In this document: positions 28,361 to 36,210 of the stretch, one piece after another
Position numbering within the stretch: position 1 is the stretch's first letter
How the letters are laid out: every line of letters begins with the position of its first letter
Source of the DNA: Entomomonas asaccharolytica
GTDB taxonomy: Bacteria > Pseudomonadota > Gammaproteobacteria > Pseudomonadales > Pseudomonadaceae
DNA: 64,000 nt
NCBI RefSeq assembly: GCF_016653615.1
Contig: NZ_CP067393.1
Coordinates: 1,069,673 to 1,133,672, forward strand
Reading direction: 5' to 3'
Notes under the pieces: model-generated
Told to the model about the DNA's origin: nothing
Database searches by the model: none
Seen by the model: only the letters and a program-made list of their open reading frames with translations
Program-made: the position numbers and the translations under genes

Positions 28361-29395
28361 ATGTCAAAAACATTATTTAGTATGGCTTTTGGGGTGGGAA
28401 CGCAGAATCGTAAAGGGGAATGGTTAGAAGTATATTATGCTTTACCAGTGTTTAGTCCTAGCACTGCATTAACTGATGCAATAACACCTATGATAGGCTA
28501 CCAAGGTGGGAATGAAACAATCAGTATTACGGTAACCCAAGCAGCAGAATTAGCAGCGACATTAAAACAAGTTGATGAAAAACAAGCAGGATTACTAACA
28601 CGTTTAGCTGAAAGTAATAAGCCGTTAGTAGCGGTATTATTAGCTGAGGATAGCGAGCCTCGTTCAGTACCTGAAGCTTATTTAAAATTACATTTATTAT
28701 CACATCGCTTAGTTAAACCACATGGTATTAATTTAACGGGTATATTTGGTTTACTACCTAATGTTGCTTGGACCAACCTAGGGGCGATTGATGTTGAGGA
28801 ATTAGCTGAGCGTCAATTAGAAGAGCGTATCAAAGGTAGAGATTTAAAAGTTACTTCTATTGATAAGTTTCCAAGAATGTCTGATTATGTTATTCCATCA
28901 GGGGTTCGTATTGCCAATACAGCACGGGTGCGTTTAGGGGCTTATTTAGGGGAAGGTACCACTGTTATGCATGAAGGTTTTATTAACTTTAATGCAGGTA
29001 CAGAAGGCCCAAATATGGTAGAAGGACGCATTTCAGCAGGTGTTTTTGTAGGTTCAGGTACAGACTTAGGTGGTGGCTGTTCTACAATGGGTACATTATC
29101 AGGTGGTGGCAATATAGTTATCAGTGTGGGTAGAAATTGTTTAATTGGTGCTAATGCAGGTATTGGTATTCCATTAGGTAATAATTGTACTATTGAAGCT
29201 GGCTTGTATATTACAGCAGGTACTAAAGTTGCAATGTTATCTGGCATTAATACAGTAATAAATATTGTTAAAGCAAAAGAATTAGCAGGACAAGATGATT
29301 TATTATTCCGCCGTAATTCTGAAACAGGACAAGTTGAGTGTAAAAATCAACAACAAAAAATTTCTTTAAATACCGATTTACATGATAATAATTAA
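28361..29395 (+). CDS. dapD: DapD, tetrahydrodipicolinate N-succinyltransferase
   Basis: The protein has 344 residues, the long form found in Pseudomonas. An N-terminal domain of about 150 residues precedes a left-handed beta-helix built from hexapeptide repeats (V-R-L-G-A-Y-L, N-C-L-I-G-A-N-A-G-I, N-C-T-I-E-A-G). The enzyme succinylates tetrahydrodipicolinate in lysine and diaminopimelate synthesis. The E-G-P-N-M-V-E-G-R-I-S region contributes to the active site. It is preceded by the YffB-like gene and followed by a strong terminator. Confidence 0.95.
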   Translation: MSKTLFSMAFGVGTQNRKGEWLEVYYALPVFSPSTALTDAITPMIGYQGGNETISITVTQAAELAATLKQVDEKQAGLLTRLAESNKPLVAVLLAEDSEPRSVPEAYLKLHLLSHRLVKPHGINLTGIFGLLPNVAWTNLGAIDVEELAERQLEERIKGRDLKVTSIDKFPRMSDYVIPSGVRIANTARVRLGAYLGEGTTVMHEGFINFNAGTEGPNMVEGRISAGVFVGSGTDLGGGCSTMGTLSGGGNIVISVGRNCLIGANAGIGIPLGNNCTIEAGLYITAGTKVAMLSGINTVINIVKAKELAGQDDLLFRRNSETGQVECKNQQQKISLNTDLHDNN

Positions 29396-29400
29396 ATTAT

Positions 29401-29430
29401 AAAAAAATCCCTCGTTTGAGGGATTTTTTT
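29401..29430. terminator. Bidirectional terminator after dapD
   Basis: A perfect 13-bp stem AAAAAAATCCCTC/GAGGGATTTTTTT with a GTTT loop begins 5 bases after the dapD stop. Confidence 0.9.
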
Positions 29431-29652
29431 TGATTGCTGCTGAATGTAAGCAACAGGTATATGTTCTGTTAGCCATACCCCATTATCAGCTAAGTAAAAA
29501 TGGTAACCTTGCTTATACATTTCAGCACTACTAATTTTTAAAATAACTGGTTGTCCATGTCATGTTGCAACACTGTAAGCTGTTTCAGTATCTGTAGATA
29601 AGTGCACATATTGTCTTCAAGCTGCCACTAAATCTTGTTGTTTACTATCCAT
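29431..29652 (-). pseudogene. kptA: Decayed kptA (RNA 2'-phosphotransferase) C-terminal remnant
   Basis: Reading the minus strand from ATG 29652 gives M-D-S-K-Q-Q-D-L-V-A-A, then TGA (29619-29617), R-Q-Y-V-H-L-S-T-D-T-E-T-A-Y-S-V-A-T, then TGA (29562-29560), H-G-Q-P-V-I-L-K-I, and later Y-L-A-D-N-G-V-W-L-T-E-H-I-P. The R-x-Y-V-H-L-S, R-H-G-x-P-V-x-L and N-G-V-W-L-T motifs are those of KptA/Tpt1, the NAD-dependent tRNA 2'-phosphotransferase. At R-H-G the Arg codon is TGA (CGA to TGA). The N-terminal half with its NAD-binding H-G-T motif is absent, and no stop is found before the dapD terminator. It is too broken to make an enzyme. Confidence 0.88.
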
Positions 29653-29676
29653 TCCTTAATTGGTCCTATATTTGGT

Positions 29677-30078
29677 CTAGGCTAACATTAAGTACAATTC
29701 TTTGTTTTCTTGTTGTGCTTGTTTGGCTAAGGCTCTTATTTCTTCTAACTTCTGTTGAGCATGAGGTAACCGCCAGTGAATTTCATCATGTTCAGCCCAA
29801 ATGGCTGCTACAGATCTTAAATCGGTATCTTCTAAGGCTACAATTGCTTTAAAAAAAGCTTCAGGTAGTCTATAAAGAATGGCATCTGAATCTAATTCAA
29901 TAAATTCTAACTCATGTATTTCTTTAACACGGCTATTACTCAGGCTTGCCCATAAAGCGCTAAGTTCATAATCAGTAACATCATTGAGTGCGATATGAGG
30001 ATAGCTTTGCTCTAACACGTTGTAGTTAACAGCATCTTCTGGATTTTTAGCAATAAAAATATCTGAAAATTCAGGCAT
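29677..30078 (-). CDS. Hypothetical acidic protein, 133 residues
   Basis: I do not recognise this protein. It is acidic, all-helical by eye and cytoplasmic, with no signal peptide. L-S-A-L-W-A-S-L and A-A-I-W-A-E-H-D-E-I-H-W appear in two parts, possibly an internal pair of helical repeats. The C-terminal third (Q-Q-K-L-E-E-I-R-A-L-A-K-Q-A-Q-Q-E-N-K-E-L) looks like a short coiled coil. Such small acidic orphans are often immunity or antitoxin proteins, but no partner toxin is adjacent, so that remains speculation. It is flanked by the kptA remnant and the three-repeat secreted protein. Confidence 0.55.
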   Translation of the reverse strand: MPEFSDIFIAKNPEDAVNYNVLEQSYPHIALNDVTDYELSALWASLSNSRVKEIHELEFIELDSDAILYRLPEAFFKAIVALEDTDLRSVAAIWAEHDEIHWRLPHAQQKLEEIRALAKQAQQENKELYLMLA

Positions 30079-30173
30079 AGTAATCTCGGCTAATTAGAAT
30101 TTATGGAATAGTGTTTATTATAAAAAAGATATTAAATAAATAAAGGGGTTATAGTTTTAAGCATATATAGCTG

Positions 30174-30200
30174 GCTACCCTTTAAATATAAAAGGGTAGC
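30174..30200 (-). terminator. Hairpin after the three-repeat gene
   Basis: A perfect 10-bp stem GCTACCCTTT/AAAGGGTAGC with a 7-base loop lies 13 bases past the stop at 30213. It lacks a strong U tract in the minus direction, so termination is only likely. Confidence 0.45.
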
Positions 30201-30212
30201 AGCAACAAAACG

Positions 30213-31295
30213 CTATTTTTGCAACAGTATATTGGTTGTTTGATCAAATGATTGGCAAGTTTCTCTATCAACAGCAAAACTTGTCAATAAATTATTGTTT
30301 AGGTCATAGTAACTATATTGATAGGTTATACCCTTGTTTATCGTTTGGCGTGTAGTTTGATTTTTACATAACCCAGCAATATTCATATTGGGATTGATTT
30401 GAGCAGCCGTAATATTAGGTTTTTTAATAATGGCTTTATTCCATATAATTCGTTCTTTTGGATTGTAGCCAACATCAGTAAGTTGGATGGTTTCACTGCT
30501 TAGGGTATTAAGATTTTGTTTAATACTTTTAGCTTCAGCAGTTAATTGTTTATCTAAATCATCCCCTGTAACTTCTTCACCAACAGGCTTTTGGCAGTCT
30601 CTTATATCTACTGCAAAATCTTTGACTAGTTTCTTTTCATCTTTTTCATAATATTTTAAGTAAAAACTAATATACTTTTTTGTTAATTCAGAAAAATAGG
30701 GATGATTACAAATTAAATTAGTATTGTATTCTTTATCAATAGTTTTGACATCAATCGATGGTTTATTTGCCTTAGCATCAATTGAGATAATTTTCTGCTC
30801 AGAATCATAATCAATATTGAAAGCAGTAAGTTGGCTATTTAGTGGTTGTGGGAGGGTGGTTTTTAATTGTTTAAGATCTTTATTTAATTGGCTTTCAAAT
30901 TGTTTAAAGTTAAGTTCACAAGAGGGTTCTGTGATAACAATATTTTTTAAAAGATCCTTATTAATTCCATAATAAAAGAAACTGACCGTTAAACCTAAAT
31001 TTATTGCAGATCGTAAAGTAGGGTTGTAACAAATTTCATTAACAACCTTATCTTGTTCATTTTTATTACTTATACGTTGAGGATTTAACACTGTGGCTGT
31101 ATAGATAAGGATTTGTTTTTGGTGATTGTAGTTAATATCAGTTAACAATAAATCCGTAGAAAGTTGTTTAGGTAAGTTTTGTTTAACTTGATCAACAGTT
31201 GTTGTTAGGTCTGGTAGTGTAATTGTTTGAGCAAAACTTAAACAAACAACACTAGATAGCAGTATAGTTGCCAATGGTTTAAGCGAAAACGTCAT
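30213..31295 (-). CDS. Secreted three-repeat protein of unknown function
   Basis: The protein has 360 residues from ATG 31295, which has GGGA upstream. A TTG at 31307 is the alternative start. A signal peptide (L-A-T-I-L-L-S-S-V-V-C-L-S-F-A) is followed by three tandem repeats of about 95-100 residues. Each repeat has the pattern (Q)-L-T-D-(I/V)-x-Y-(N/D), then I-(I/L)...A...K-P-x-I, then (I/L)-C-x-(N/H)...I-x-x-G...Y-Y, and finally F-A-V-D-x-x-x-C. Each has exactly two conserved cysteines about 35-40 residues apart, suggesting one disulphide per repeat in the periplasm or outside the cell. I know no family name for it. Confidence 0.65.
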   Translation of the reverse strand: MTFSLKPLATILLSSVVCLSFAQTITLPDLTTTVDQVKQNLPKQLSTDLLLTDINYNHQKQILIYTATVLNPQRISNKNEQDKVVNEICYNPTLRSAINLGLTVSFFYYGINKDLLKNIVITEPSCELNFKQFESQLNKDLKQLKTTLPQPLNSQLTAFNIDYDSEQKIISIDAKANKPSIDVKTIDKEYNTNLICNHPYFSELTKKYISFYLKYYEKDEKKLVKDFAVDIRDCQKPVGEEVTGDDLDKQLTAEAKSIKQNLNTLSSETIQLTDVGYNPKERIIWNKAIIKKPNITAAQINPNMNIAGLCKNQTTRQTINKGITYQYSYYDLNNNLLTSFAVDRETCQSFDQTTNILLQK

Positions 31296-31430
31296 ATTAC
31301 ATCCCAATTGTGAATTTTAATGATGAGCAATTATACTCATAAAACATTAGAGTATCTAAAATTGTTTTGTATACTGTGAAATAGTTAAAGTTTTTGTAGG
31401 GAAGGGGAAGTTTTGCAGGGGGAGAGAAAT

Positions 31431-31465
31431 AAAAAGCAGCTAGTTTTAAAGCTATCTGCTTTTTA
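31431..31465 (-). terminator. Terminator downstream of the HU gene
   Basis: AAAAAGCAGcTAG and CTAtCTGCTTTTT pair with one mismatch around an 8-base loop. The minus-strand T run follows. It lies 26 bases past the HU stop. Confidence 0.65.
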
Positions 31466-31490
31466 TTTTAAAATAATCAAAGTTGTTAGA

Positions 31491-31799
31491 TTATTTCTTG
31501 CCCTTTTTAGCAGCAGGTTTTTTAGCTTGATTAACAGCTTCTTTTAAACCCTTACCTGCTCTGAAACTAGGAACTTTCTTAGCTGGGATAGTCATTGGTT
31601 CGCCAGTTCTTAAATTTCTAGCAACACGTGCAGCACGAGCTTTTACTTCAAAAGTACCAAAACCTACTAATACAATAGACTCTTCTTTTTTTAGAGTTTC
31701 AGTAATAGTTTCTAATACAGCATTTAATACTTTATTAGCTTCGGTTTGAGTAATCTCAGCTTTGCTAGCAATTGCATTTACAAGTTCAGCTTTGTTCAT
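31491..31799 (-). CDS. hupA: HU-family DNA-binding protein (HupA type) with Lys-rich tail
   Basis: The protein has 102 residues. A canonical HU core of 90 residues (M-N-K-A-E-L-V-N-A-I-A, G-F-G-T-F-E-V, beta-arm R-N-L-R-T-G-E-P-M-T-I-P-A, S-F-R-A-G-K) is extended by A-K-K-P-A-A-K-K-G-K-K. Such basic tails add DNA contacts in some HU proteins. It is a nucleoid protein that bends and wraps DNA as a dimer. A second HU gene, hupB, lies at 56081-56353. The symbol is given by analogy, since I cannot separate the paralogues firmly. Confidence 0.88.
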   Translation of the reverse strand: MNKAELVNAIASKAEITQTEANKVLNAVLETITETLKKEESIVLVGFGTFEVKARAARVARNLRTGEPMTIPAKKVPSFRAGKGLKEAVNQAKKPAAKKGKK

Positions 31800-32172
31800 A
31801 CATATATTCCTTAATGATGGGAAAAGTTTAAAGCAAATAATACCCTAATAACAGAGTATGGATAAAACTACCTTAACTGCGTTAGATAATCAATACATAT
31901 AATGCAGATAATTAAAGATTTTATAACTTTGTAAGCCATTTTCAAGGTATTTTTTCAAAAAAGTTGGTTTTTTGCGACTAACTGCTACACAGGAATGGTA
32001 ACTTACTGATGAAGATCAATTTTTTTAGGGGTATAAATCTTTGAATTCACCCATCTACTACTAATTAATGAGTTTTTAGAAGTGGCTATAAGGTCTATAG
32101 CTAAGAATGTAATCGACAAAATAGCCGTTTACCGTACAATACATCCCTTACTTAATTGGTCAACTATGGTTT
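31800..32172. other. Intergenic region between HU and the MFS gene
   Basis: These 373 bases hold the HU promoter (31918-31945, minus) and an A+T-rich remainder with no clear open frame or hairpin. No convincing promoter was found for the MFS gene. Confidence 0.4.
31918..31945 (-). promoter_or_regulatory. Putative sigma-70 promoter of the HU gene
   Basis: On the minus strand TTGAAA (31945-31940) and TAAAAT (31923-31918) are separated by 16 bases, leaving a leader of roughly 110 bases before the HU ATG. Confidence 0.5.
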
Positions 32173-33363
32173 ATGTCATTAACATCTAGTTTATCAGCTC
32201 AACAATTAAATCTATCTAGATTACGTATTGCTATTGCTTTCTTTTTCTGTGTGGCAGGGATGTGTTTTAGTAGTTGGGCTGTTCGCACGCCTTTTATTCA
32301 GGAAAAATTACAATTAACCAAAATGGACTGGGGATTTTTATTATTATGCCCTGTTTCAAGCTCTTTAACGGCTACATTGCTGTCTAGCTTTCTTATTGGA
32401 CATTTTTCCAGTAGAAGAACCACCATTATCGCTGCTTATTTAACAATATTTTCTGTATTGTTAATTGGTATAGCTCCTAACGTCTGGGCATTAGCTGGCG
32501 CTTTTATCTTATTCGGTGCTGGTATGGGGTTAATCGATATCTCTATGAATGATCAGGCAGCTGCCTTAGAGCGTTTATATCAGCGATCAATTATGTCATC
32601 CTTTCATGGTATTTTTAGTGTAGGTGCTATGCTAGGATCGCTATTAGGTGGACTATTAGCAAAGTTTGCTATAACACCTGCTTATCATCTTTTGGTAGTG
32701 GCAATTTTACTCGTTATAGGTGTTGTTATGAATCAAAGGTATTTGTTGCATTCAACCGATAATATTACGGATGAAATTAAGGCTGAGATTAAAGTGCCAC
32801 TAATTGTCTTGCCCAAAGGTAAATTATGGATTCTCGGTTTTATAGCCTCTGCTGCTGTATTTGTGGAAGGTGCAATGGCAGATTGGTCAGCTTTATTTCT
32901 TGAAAATATGGGCGCTCAAGAGTGGTTGGCTGCGTTAGGCTTGGCTTTTTTTACGGGAACTATGGCTTTAGGCCGTTTATTTGGTGATCGTTGGGTAGAT
33001 TATGTGGGTGCGGTTAGAGCAATACAATGGGGAGCTGCTTGTTCAGTACTAGGGTTATTTATTGCTTTAATTAGTTATTTCCCAATTATTGCTATTGTTG
33101 GATTTGCTTTATCGGGTATTGGTATGGCAATTATTTTCCCTTGTTTACTGACATTAGCTGCAAAGTTTAAAACTAAAGAAATGTCATCTGCGGCTGCCAT
33201 AGCCTCAGTAGCCATGATGGGCTATGTGATGATGTTATTAGGCCCGCCAATGATAGGGTTTTTAGCCCATGTTGTAGGCTTGCATTTGGCGTTTATTGCG
33301 TTATTGCTATTGAGTATTTTGGTGCTAATTTTAGCAGGATCTGCGAGGACTAATAAAAATTAG
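32173..33363 (+). CDS. MFS transporter, YbjJ-like
   Basis: The protein has 396 residues with twelve hydrophobic segments. The first helix ends in S-S-W-A-V-R-T-P-F-I-Q and the loop between helices 2 and 3 has G-H-F-S-S-R-R-T-T, the MFS motif A position. The pattern matches YbjJ-type major facilitator proteins, whose substrates are not established. The ATG has no good ribosome-binding site, so the exact start is somewhat uncertain. It is convergent with ntrC. Confidence 0.8.
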   Translation: MSLTSSLSAQQLNLSRLRIAIAFFFCVAGMCFSSWAVRTPFIQEKLQLTKMDWGFLLLCPVSSSLTATLLSSFLIGHFSSRRTTIIAAYLTIFSVLLIGIAPNVWALAGAFILFGAGMGLIDISMNDQAAALERLYQRSIMSSFHGIFSVGAMLGSLLGGLLAKFAITPAYHLLVVAILLVIGVVMNQRYLLHSTDNITDEIKAEIKVPLIVLPKGKLWILGFIASAAVFVEGAMADWSALFLENMGAQEWLAALGLAFFTGTMALGRLFGDRWVDYVGAVRAIQWGAACSVLGLFIALISYFPIIAIVGFALSGIGMAIIFPCLLTLAAKFKTKEMSSAAAIASVAMMGYVMMLLGPPMIGFLAHVVGLHLAFIALLLLSILVLILAGSARTNKN

Positions 33364-33409
33364 CTTACAGGTTATTCTGTTAATTTAGCATAACCTTGAT
33401 AGCTATTTT

Positions 33410-34840
33410 TTATTCCTCATCTGTTGCTGCATGATCGGCATCCATATTTAGCTCTTTTATTTTTCTGGTAAGGGTATTACGACCCCAGCCTAACAGGTCA
33501 GCGGCCTCGCGTCGGCGGCCAGCAGTATGTTTTAAGGCGGCTTCAATCATGACTTTCTCAAAAGTTGGCATAGCCTCATCCAATAAATTGGTTTGGCCTT
33601 GCTTAAGCGCTTGTTCTGCCCATAGTTTTAGATTTTGTTGCCAATTACCTGATGGCGTTTCTGGCTTGGATTGATTAACTACCTCTGGTGGCAAATCATC
33701 AATATGTACTTCTCTACCAGATGCCATTACAGTAATCCAACGGCAAATATTTTCGAGTTGACGTACATTGCCAGGCCAAGGAAGATTTTTTAAGTATTCT
33801 TCGGTTTCTGGTTTAAGTACTTTTGGTTCTACAGCGAGTTCTTTAGCTGTATGTTGTAGAAAGTGTTTGGTTAGAGCAGGGATATCTTCACGTCGGTTTG
33901 ATAGGCGAGGTATATGAATGCGAATAACATTGAGTCGATGAAATAAATCTTCTCGAAACTTCCCTTGTTGTACAAGCATTTCAATATTTTGATGGGTAGC
34001 CGCAATGATGCGTACATCTACTTTGATAGGTATATGCCCGCCCACCCGATAAAATTCACCATCTGCTAATACCCTCAATAGCCTAGTTTGTGTGTCTGCG
34101 GGCATATCCCCGATTTCATCAAGAAATAAAGTACCACCATTAGCTTGCTCAAAACGACCGCGGCGAAGTGTTGCTGCACCAGTAAAAGCGCCTTTCTCAT
34201 GGCCAAAAAGCTCAGATTCCATTAAGTCTTTAGGAATGGCAGCCATATTTAGTGCGATAAAAGGGGCTTTTGCCCTTGGGCTGTGGCGATGTAGTGCTTG
34301 TGCTACAAGCTCTTTACCTGTTCCTGATTCACCGTTGATAAGTACACTAATATTTGATTGGCTTAGTCTACCAATAGCCCTAAAAACTTCTTGCATCGCA
34401 GGTGCTTCGCCAATAATTTCAGAGACAGGTTCAATAGGTTCGTTAACTGGGGCTGCTTTGTTTGTCTCTTGGCTATGGATATACGCACGTCTAACTAATG
34501 AGATTGCTTCATCCACATCAAAGGGTTTAGGTAGGTATTCAAAAGCACCACTTTGGTAAGAGGCTACTGCACTGTCTAGGTCAGAGTGTGCTGTGATAAT
34601 AATAACAGGAATATCTGCATAGTTAGCTTTTATATGGCCCAGTAAATCAAAACCACTACTACCAGGCATACGAATATCAGAAATTATAACGTGGGGTCTA
34701 TTGTATTGTAGGGCATTTAACACAGCATCAACATTATCAAAAGTCTGGGTTTGCATATTTGCTTGTTGTAACGCTTTCTCTAATACCCAGCGTATTGATC
34801 GATCATCATCGACAATCCAAACATTTTCAGTGTTATTCAT
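33410..34840 (-). CDS. ntrC: NtrC (GlnG), nitrogen-regulation sigma-54 activator
   Basis: The protein has 476 residues and three domains. The receiver (1-120) has phospho-acceptor Asp55 in V-I-I-S-D-I-R-M-P-G. The AAA+ sigma-54 activator domain has Walker A GESGTGKE at 170-177 and the sigma-54-contacting G-A-F-T-G-A loop at 217-222. A Fis-type HTH lies near the C-terminus (R-R-E-A-A-D-L-L-G-W-G-R-N-T-L-T-R-K). It activates nitrogen-assimilation genes when phosphorylated by NtrB. The start overlaps the ntrB stop by 4 bases. The upstream sigma-54 promoter and NtrC box indicate that the operon controls itself. Confidence 0.96.
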   Translation of the reverse strand: MNNTENVWIVDDDRSIRWVLEKALQQANMQTQTFDNVDAVLNALQYNRPHVIISDIRMPGSSGFDLLGHIKANYADIPVIIITAHSDLDSAVASYQSGAFEYLPKPFDVDEAISLVRRAYIHSQETNKAAPVNEPIEPVSEIIGEAPAMQEVFRAIGRLSQSNISVLINGESGTGKELVAQALHRHSPRAKAPFIALNMAAIPKDLMESELFGHEKGAFTGAATLRRGRFEQANGGTLFLDEIGDMPADTQTRLLRVLADGEFYRVGGHIPIKVDVRIIAATHQNIEMLVQQGKFREDLFHRLNVIRIHIPRLSNRREDIPALTKHFLQHTAKELAVEPKVLKPETEEYLKNLPWPGNVRQLENICRWITVMASGREVHIDDLPPEVVNQSKPETPSGNWQQNLKLWAEQALKQGQTNLLDEAMPTFEKVMIEAALKHTAGRRREAADLLGWGRNTLTRKIKELNMDADHAATDEE

Positions 34841-35913
34841 AGTAGTGTTGTTCCTGATTCTAAGGGTAGAAAAATTGAAAATTTAGTGTTGCCTGGTTGG
34901 CTATGACATTCGATAGCCCCTTTATGCTGGATAATAATATTTTGGGTAATGGCCAGACCAAGACCTGTACCTTCAGGTCGACCACTGACCATGGGGAAAA
35001 ACAGTGTGTCTTTAATATGAGAAGGGATACCAGGGCCATTATCTGTGATATCAATATTGATTACTAATCGATGGCGGATTGTTCCAATAGTAAACTGGCG
35101 TAACACGCGTGTTTTTAGAATAATTTTTGGATTGGCGATTGTTGTATCTTGTAATGCTTCTAAGGCATTGCGGGTAATATTAAGTAATGCCTGTATAATC
35201 TGTTCAGAATCAACAGTTAATTCAGGAATACTGGGATCATAATCTTTAATTAAATGTATATTGCCTTGGCTTTCAACTGAAACAAGTTGATAAACCCGTT
35301 CTAATATTTCATGGATATTAGCACTTTGATAGTTAGGCAATTTATTGGAACCTAGCATACGATTGACTAAATTACATAATCTATCAGCTTCTTCTATCAG
35401 AATATTAGTGTATTCTTTAAAGGAATCATCTGTTAGGGCTCGTTCTAATAGTTGTGCAGCTCCGCGAATACCACCCAAAGGGTTTTTAATTTCATGAGCT
35501 AACCCTCTAATGAGTAATTTATTACCTTCTTGTTGGGAGAGAATAACCTCTTCACGTGACACTCTCAAAATGTCCAATACAATAATTTCTATAAGAAAAA
35601 GTGTTTTATTATCTGATGTTATAGGGGTAATAATATAATCAGCCATAATTTCCTGATTATTACTAGTCAATAAACATGCATCATGTTTGGTACAGGCTTG
35701 GCCTTTTTCAAGTACTTGTTGTAATGTGAGTGATTCTGTTTTTTCAGAGACAATATCAGTTATTGGAAGATTGACACAGCGTTGAAAGCTAGTTGAAAGC
35801 ATAACCTCAGCCGCAGGGTTAATGTATTTAATATGTAATTTACTATCTAGTAAAATAACCGTAGTGGTTAAATTATCTAACAGCAATTTATTAAGTGTGG
35901 TTGATAGTGGCAT
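34837..35913 (-). CDS. ntrB: NtrB (GlnL), nitrogen sensor histidine kinase
   Basis: The protein has 358 residues. A PAS domain (about 10-115) precedes the H-box L-A-H-E-I-K-N-P-L-G-G with His140. N-box, D-x-G-x-G and G-T-G-L-G-L ATP-binding motifs are intact, and no membrane segment is present, as expected for this cytoplasmic kinase, which is controlled by the PII protein. It phosphorylates and dephosphorylates NtrC. In Pseudomonas glnA lies upstream. Here the divergent mlaA gene is the neighbour, so the glnA-ntrBC linkage is not maintained. Confidence 0.95.
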   Translation of the reverse strand: MPLSTTLNKLLLDNLTTTVILLDSKLHIKYINPAAEVMLSTSFQRCVNLPITDIVSEKTESLTLQQVLEKGQACTKHDACLLTSNNQEIMADYIITPITSDNKTLFLIEIIVLDILRVSREEVILSQQEGNKLLIRGLAHEIKNPLGGIRGAAQLLERALTDDSFKEYTNILIEEADRLCNLVNRMLGSNKLPNYQSANIHEILERVYQLVSVESQGNIHLIKDYDPSIPELTVDSEQIIQALLNITRNALEALQDTTIANPKIILKTRVLRQFTIGTIRHRLVINIDITDNGPGIPSHIKDTLFFPMVSGRPEGTGLGLAITQNIIIQHKGAIECHSQPGNTKFSIFLPLESGTTLL

Positions 35914-35944
35914 ATCTAGTTATCTCATTACTTGCATTAAATAC

Positions 35945-35960
35945 TGCAAGAATTAAACCA
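35945..35960 (-). promoter_or_regulatory. Sigma-54 (RpoN) promoter of ntrBC
   Basis: The minus strand reads TGGTTTAATTCTTGCA. The GG of the -24 element and the GC of the -12 element are exactly 10 bases apart, as in the consensus TGGCAC-N5-TTGCA. The -12 element is complete, and the -24 element matches at TGG only. Transcription would begin about 20 bases before the ntrB start. An NtrC box lies about 82-100 bases upstream. Confidence 0.7.
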
Positions 35961-36041
35961 ACAATAAATACGTAATAAATTATCTTTAGTTAGCCAGAAT
36001 TTCCTATGATTGATGTGGAATAAATTATCATTAATCAAATT

Positions 36042-36060
36042 ATGCACTATTTTTGTGCAT
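36042..36060. promoter_or_regulatory. NtrC-binding site (enhancer)
   Basis: ATGCAC-TATTTTT-GTGCAT is a perfect 6-bp inverted repeat. The inner TGCAC-N7-GTGCA matches the 17-bp NtrC consensus TGCAC-N7-GTGCA in both half-sites and spacing. A further half-site TGGTGCA follows near 36074. Its position upstream of the sigma-54 promoter fits enhancer action on ntrBC. Confidence 0.7.
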
Positions 36061-36210
36061 TTACAATTTATTATGGTGCAATATAAACTCTTACTGAACT
36101 TTGGTATAAAAAAATTAAATATCGAATAATATAATTACTGTGGGTGAGTTTAATTCTATATAATATGGCGGTTTATCCTTTACAAAATATTTGACAAGCT
36201 GGAGATAATT

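Noticed and set aside
29431-29652. TGA codons in the kptA remnant as recoded Trp or selenocysteine
   Set aside because: The N-terminal half of the gene is missing and no selenocysteine-type element is visible; gene decay is simpler. The aligned residue at one TGA is Arg, expected from CGA to TGA.
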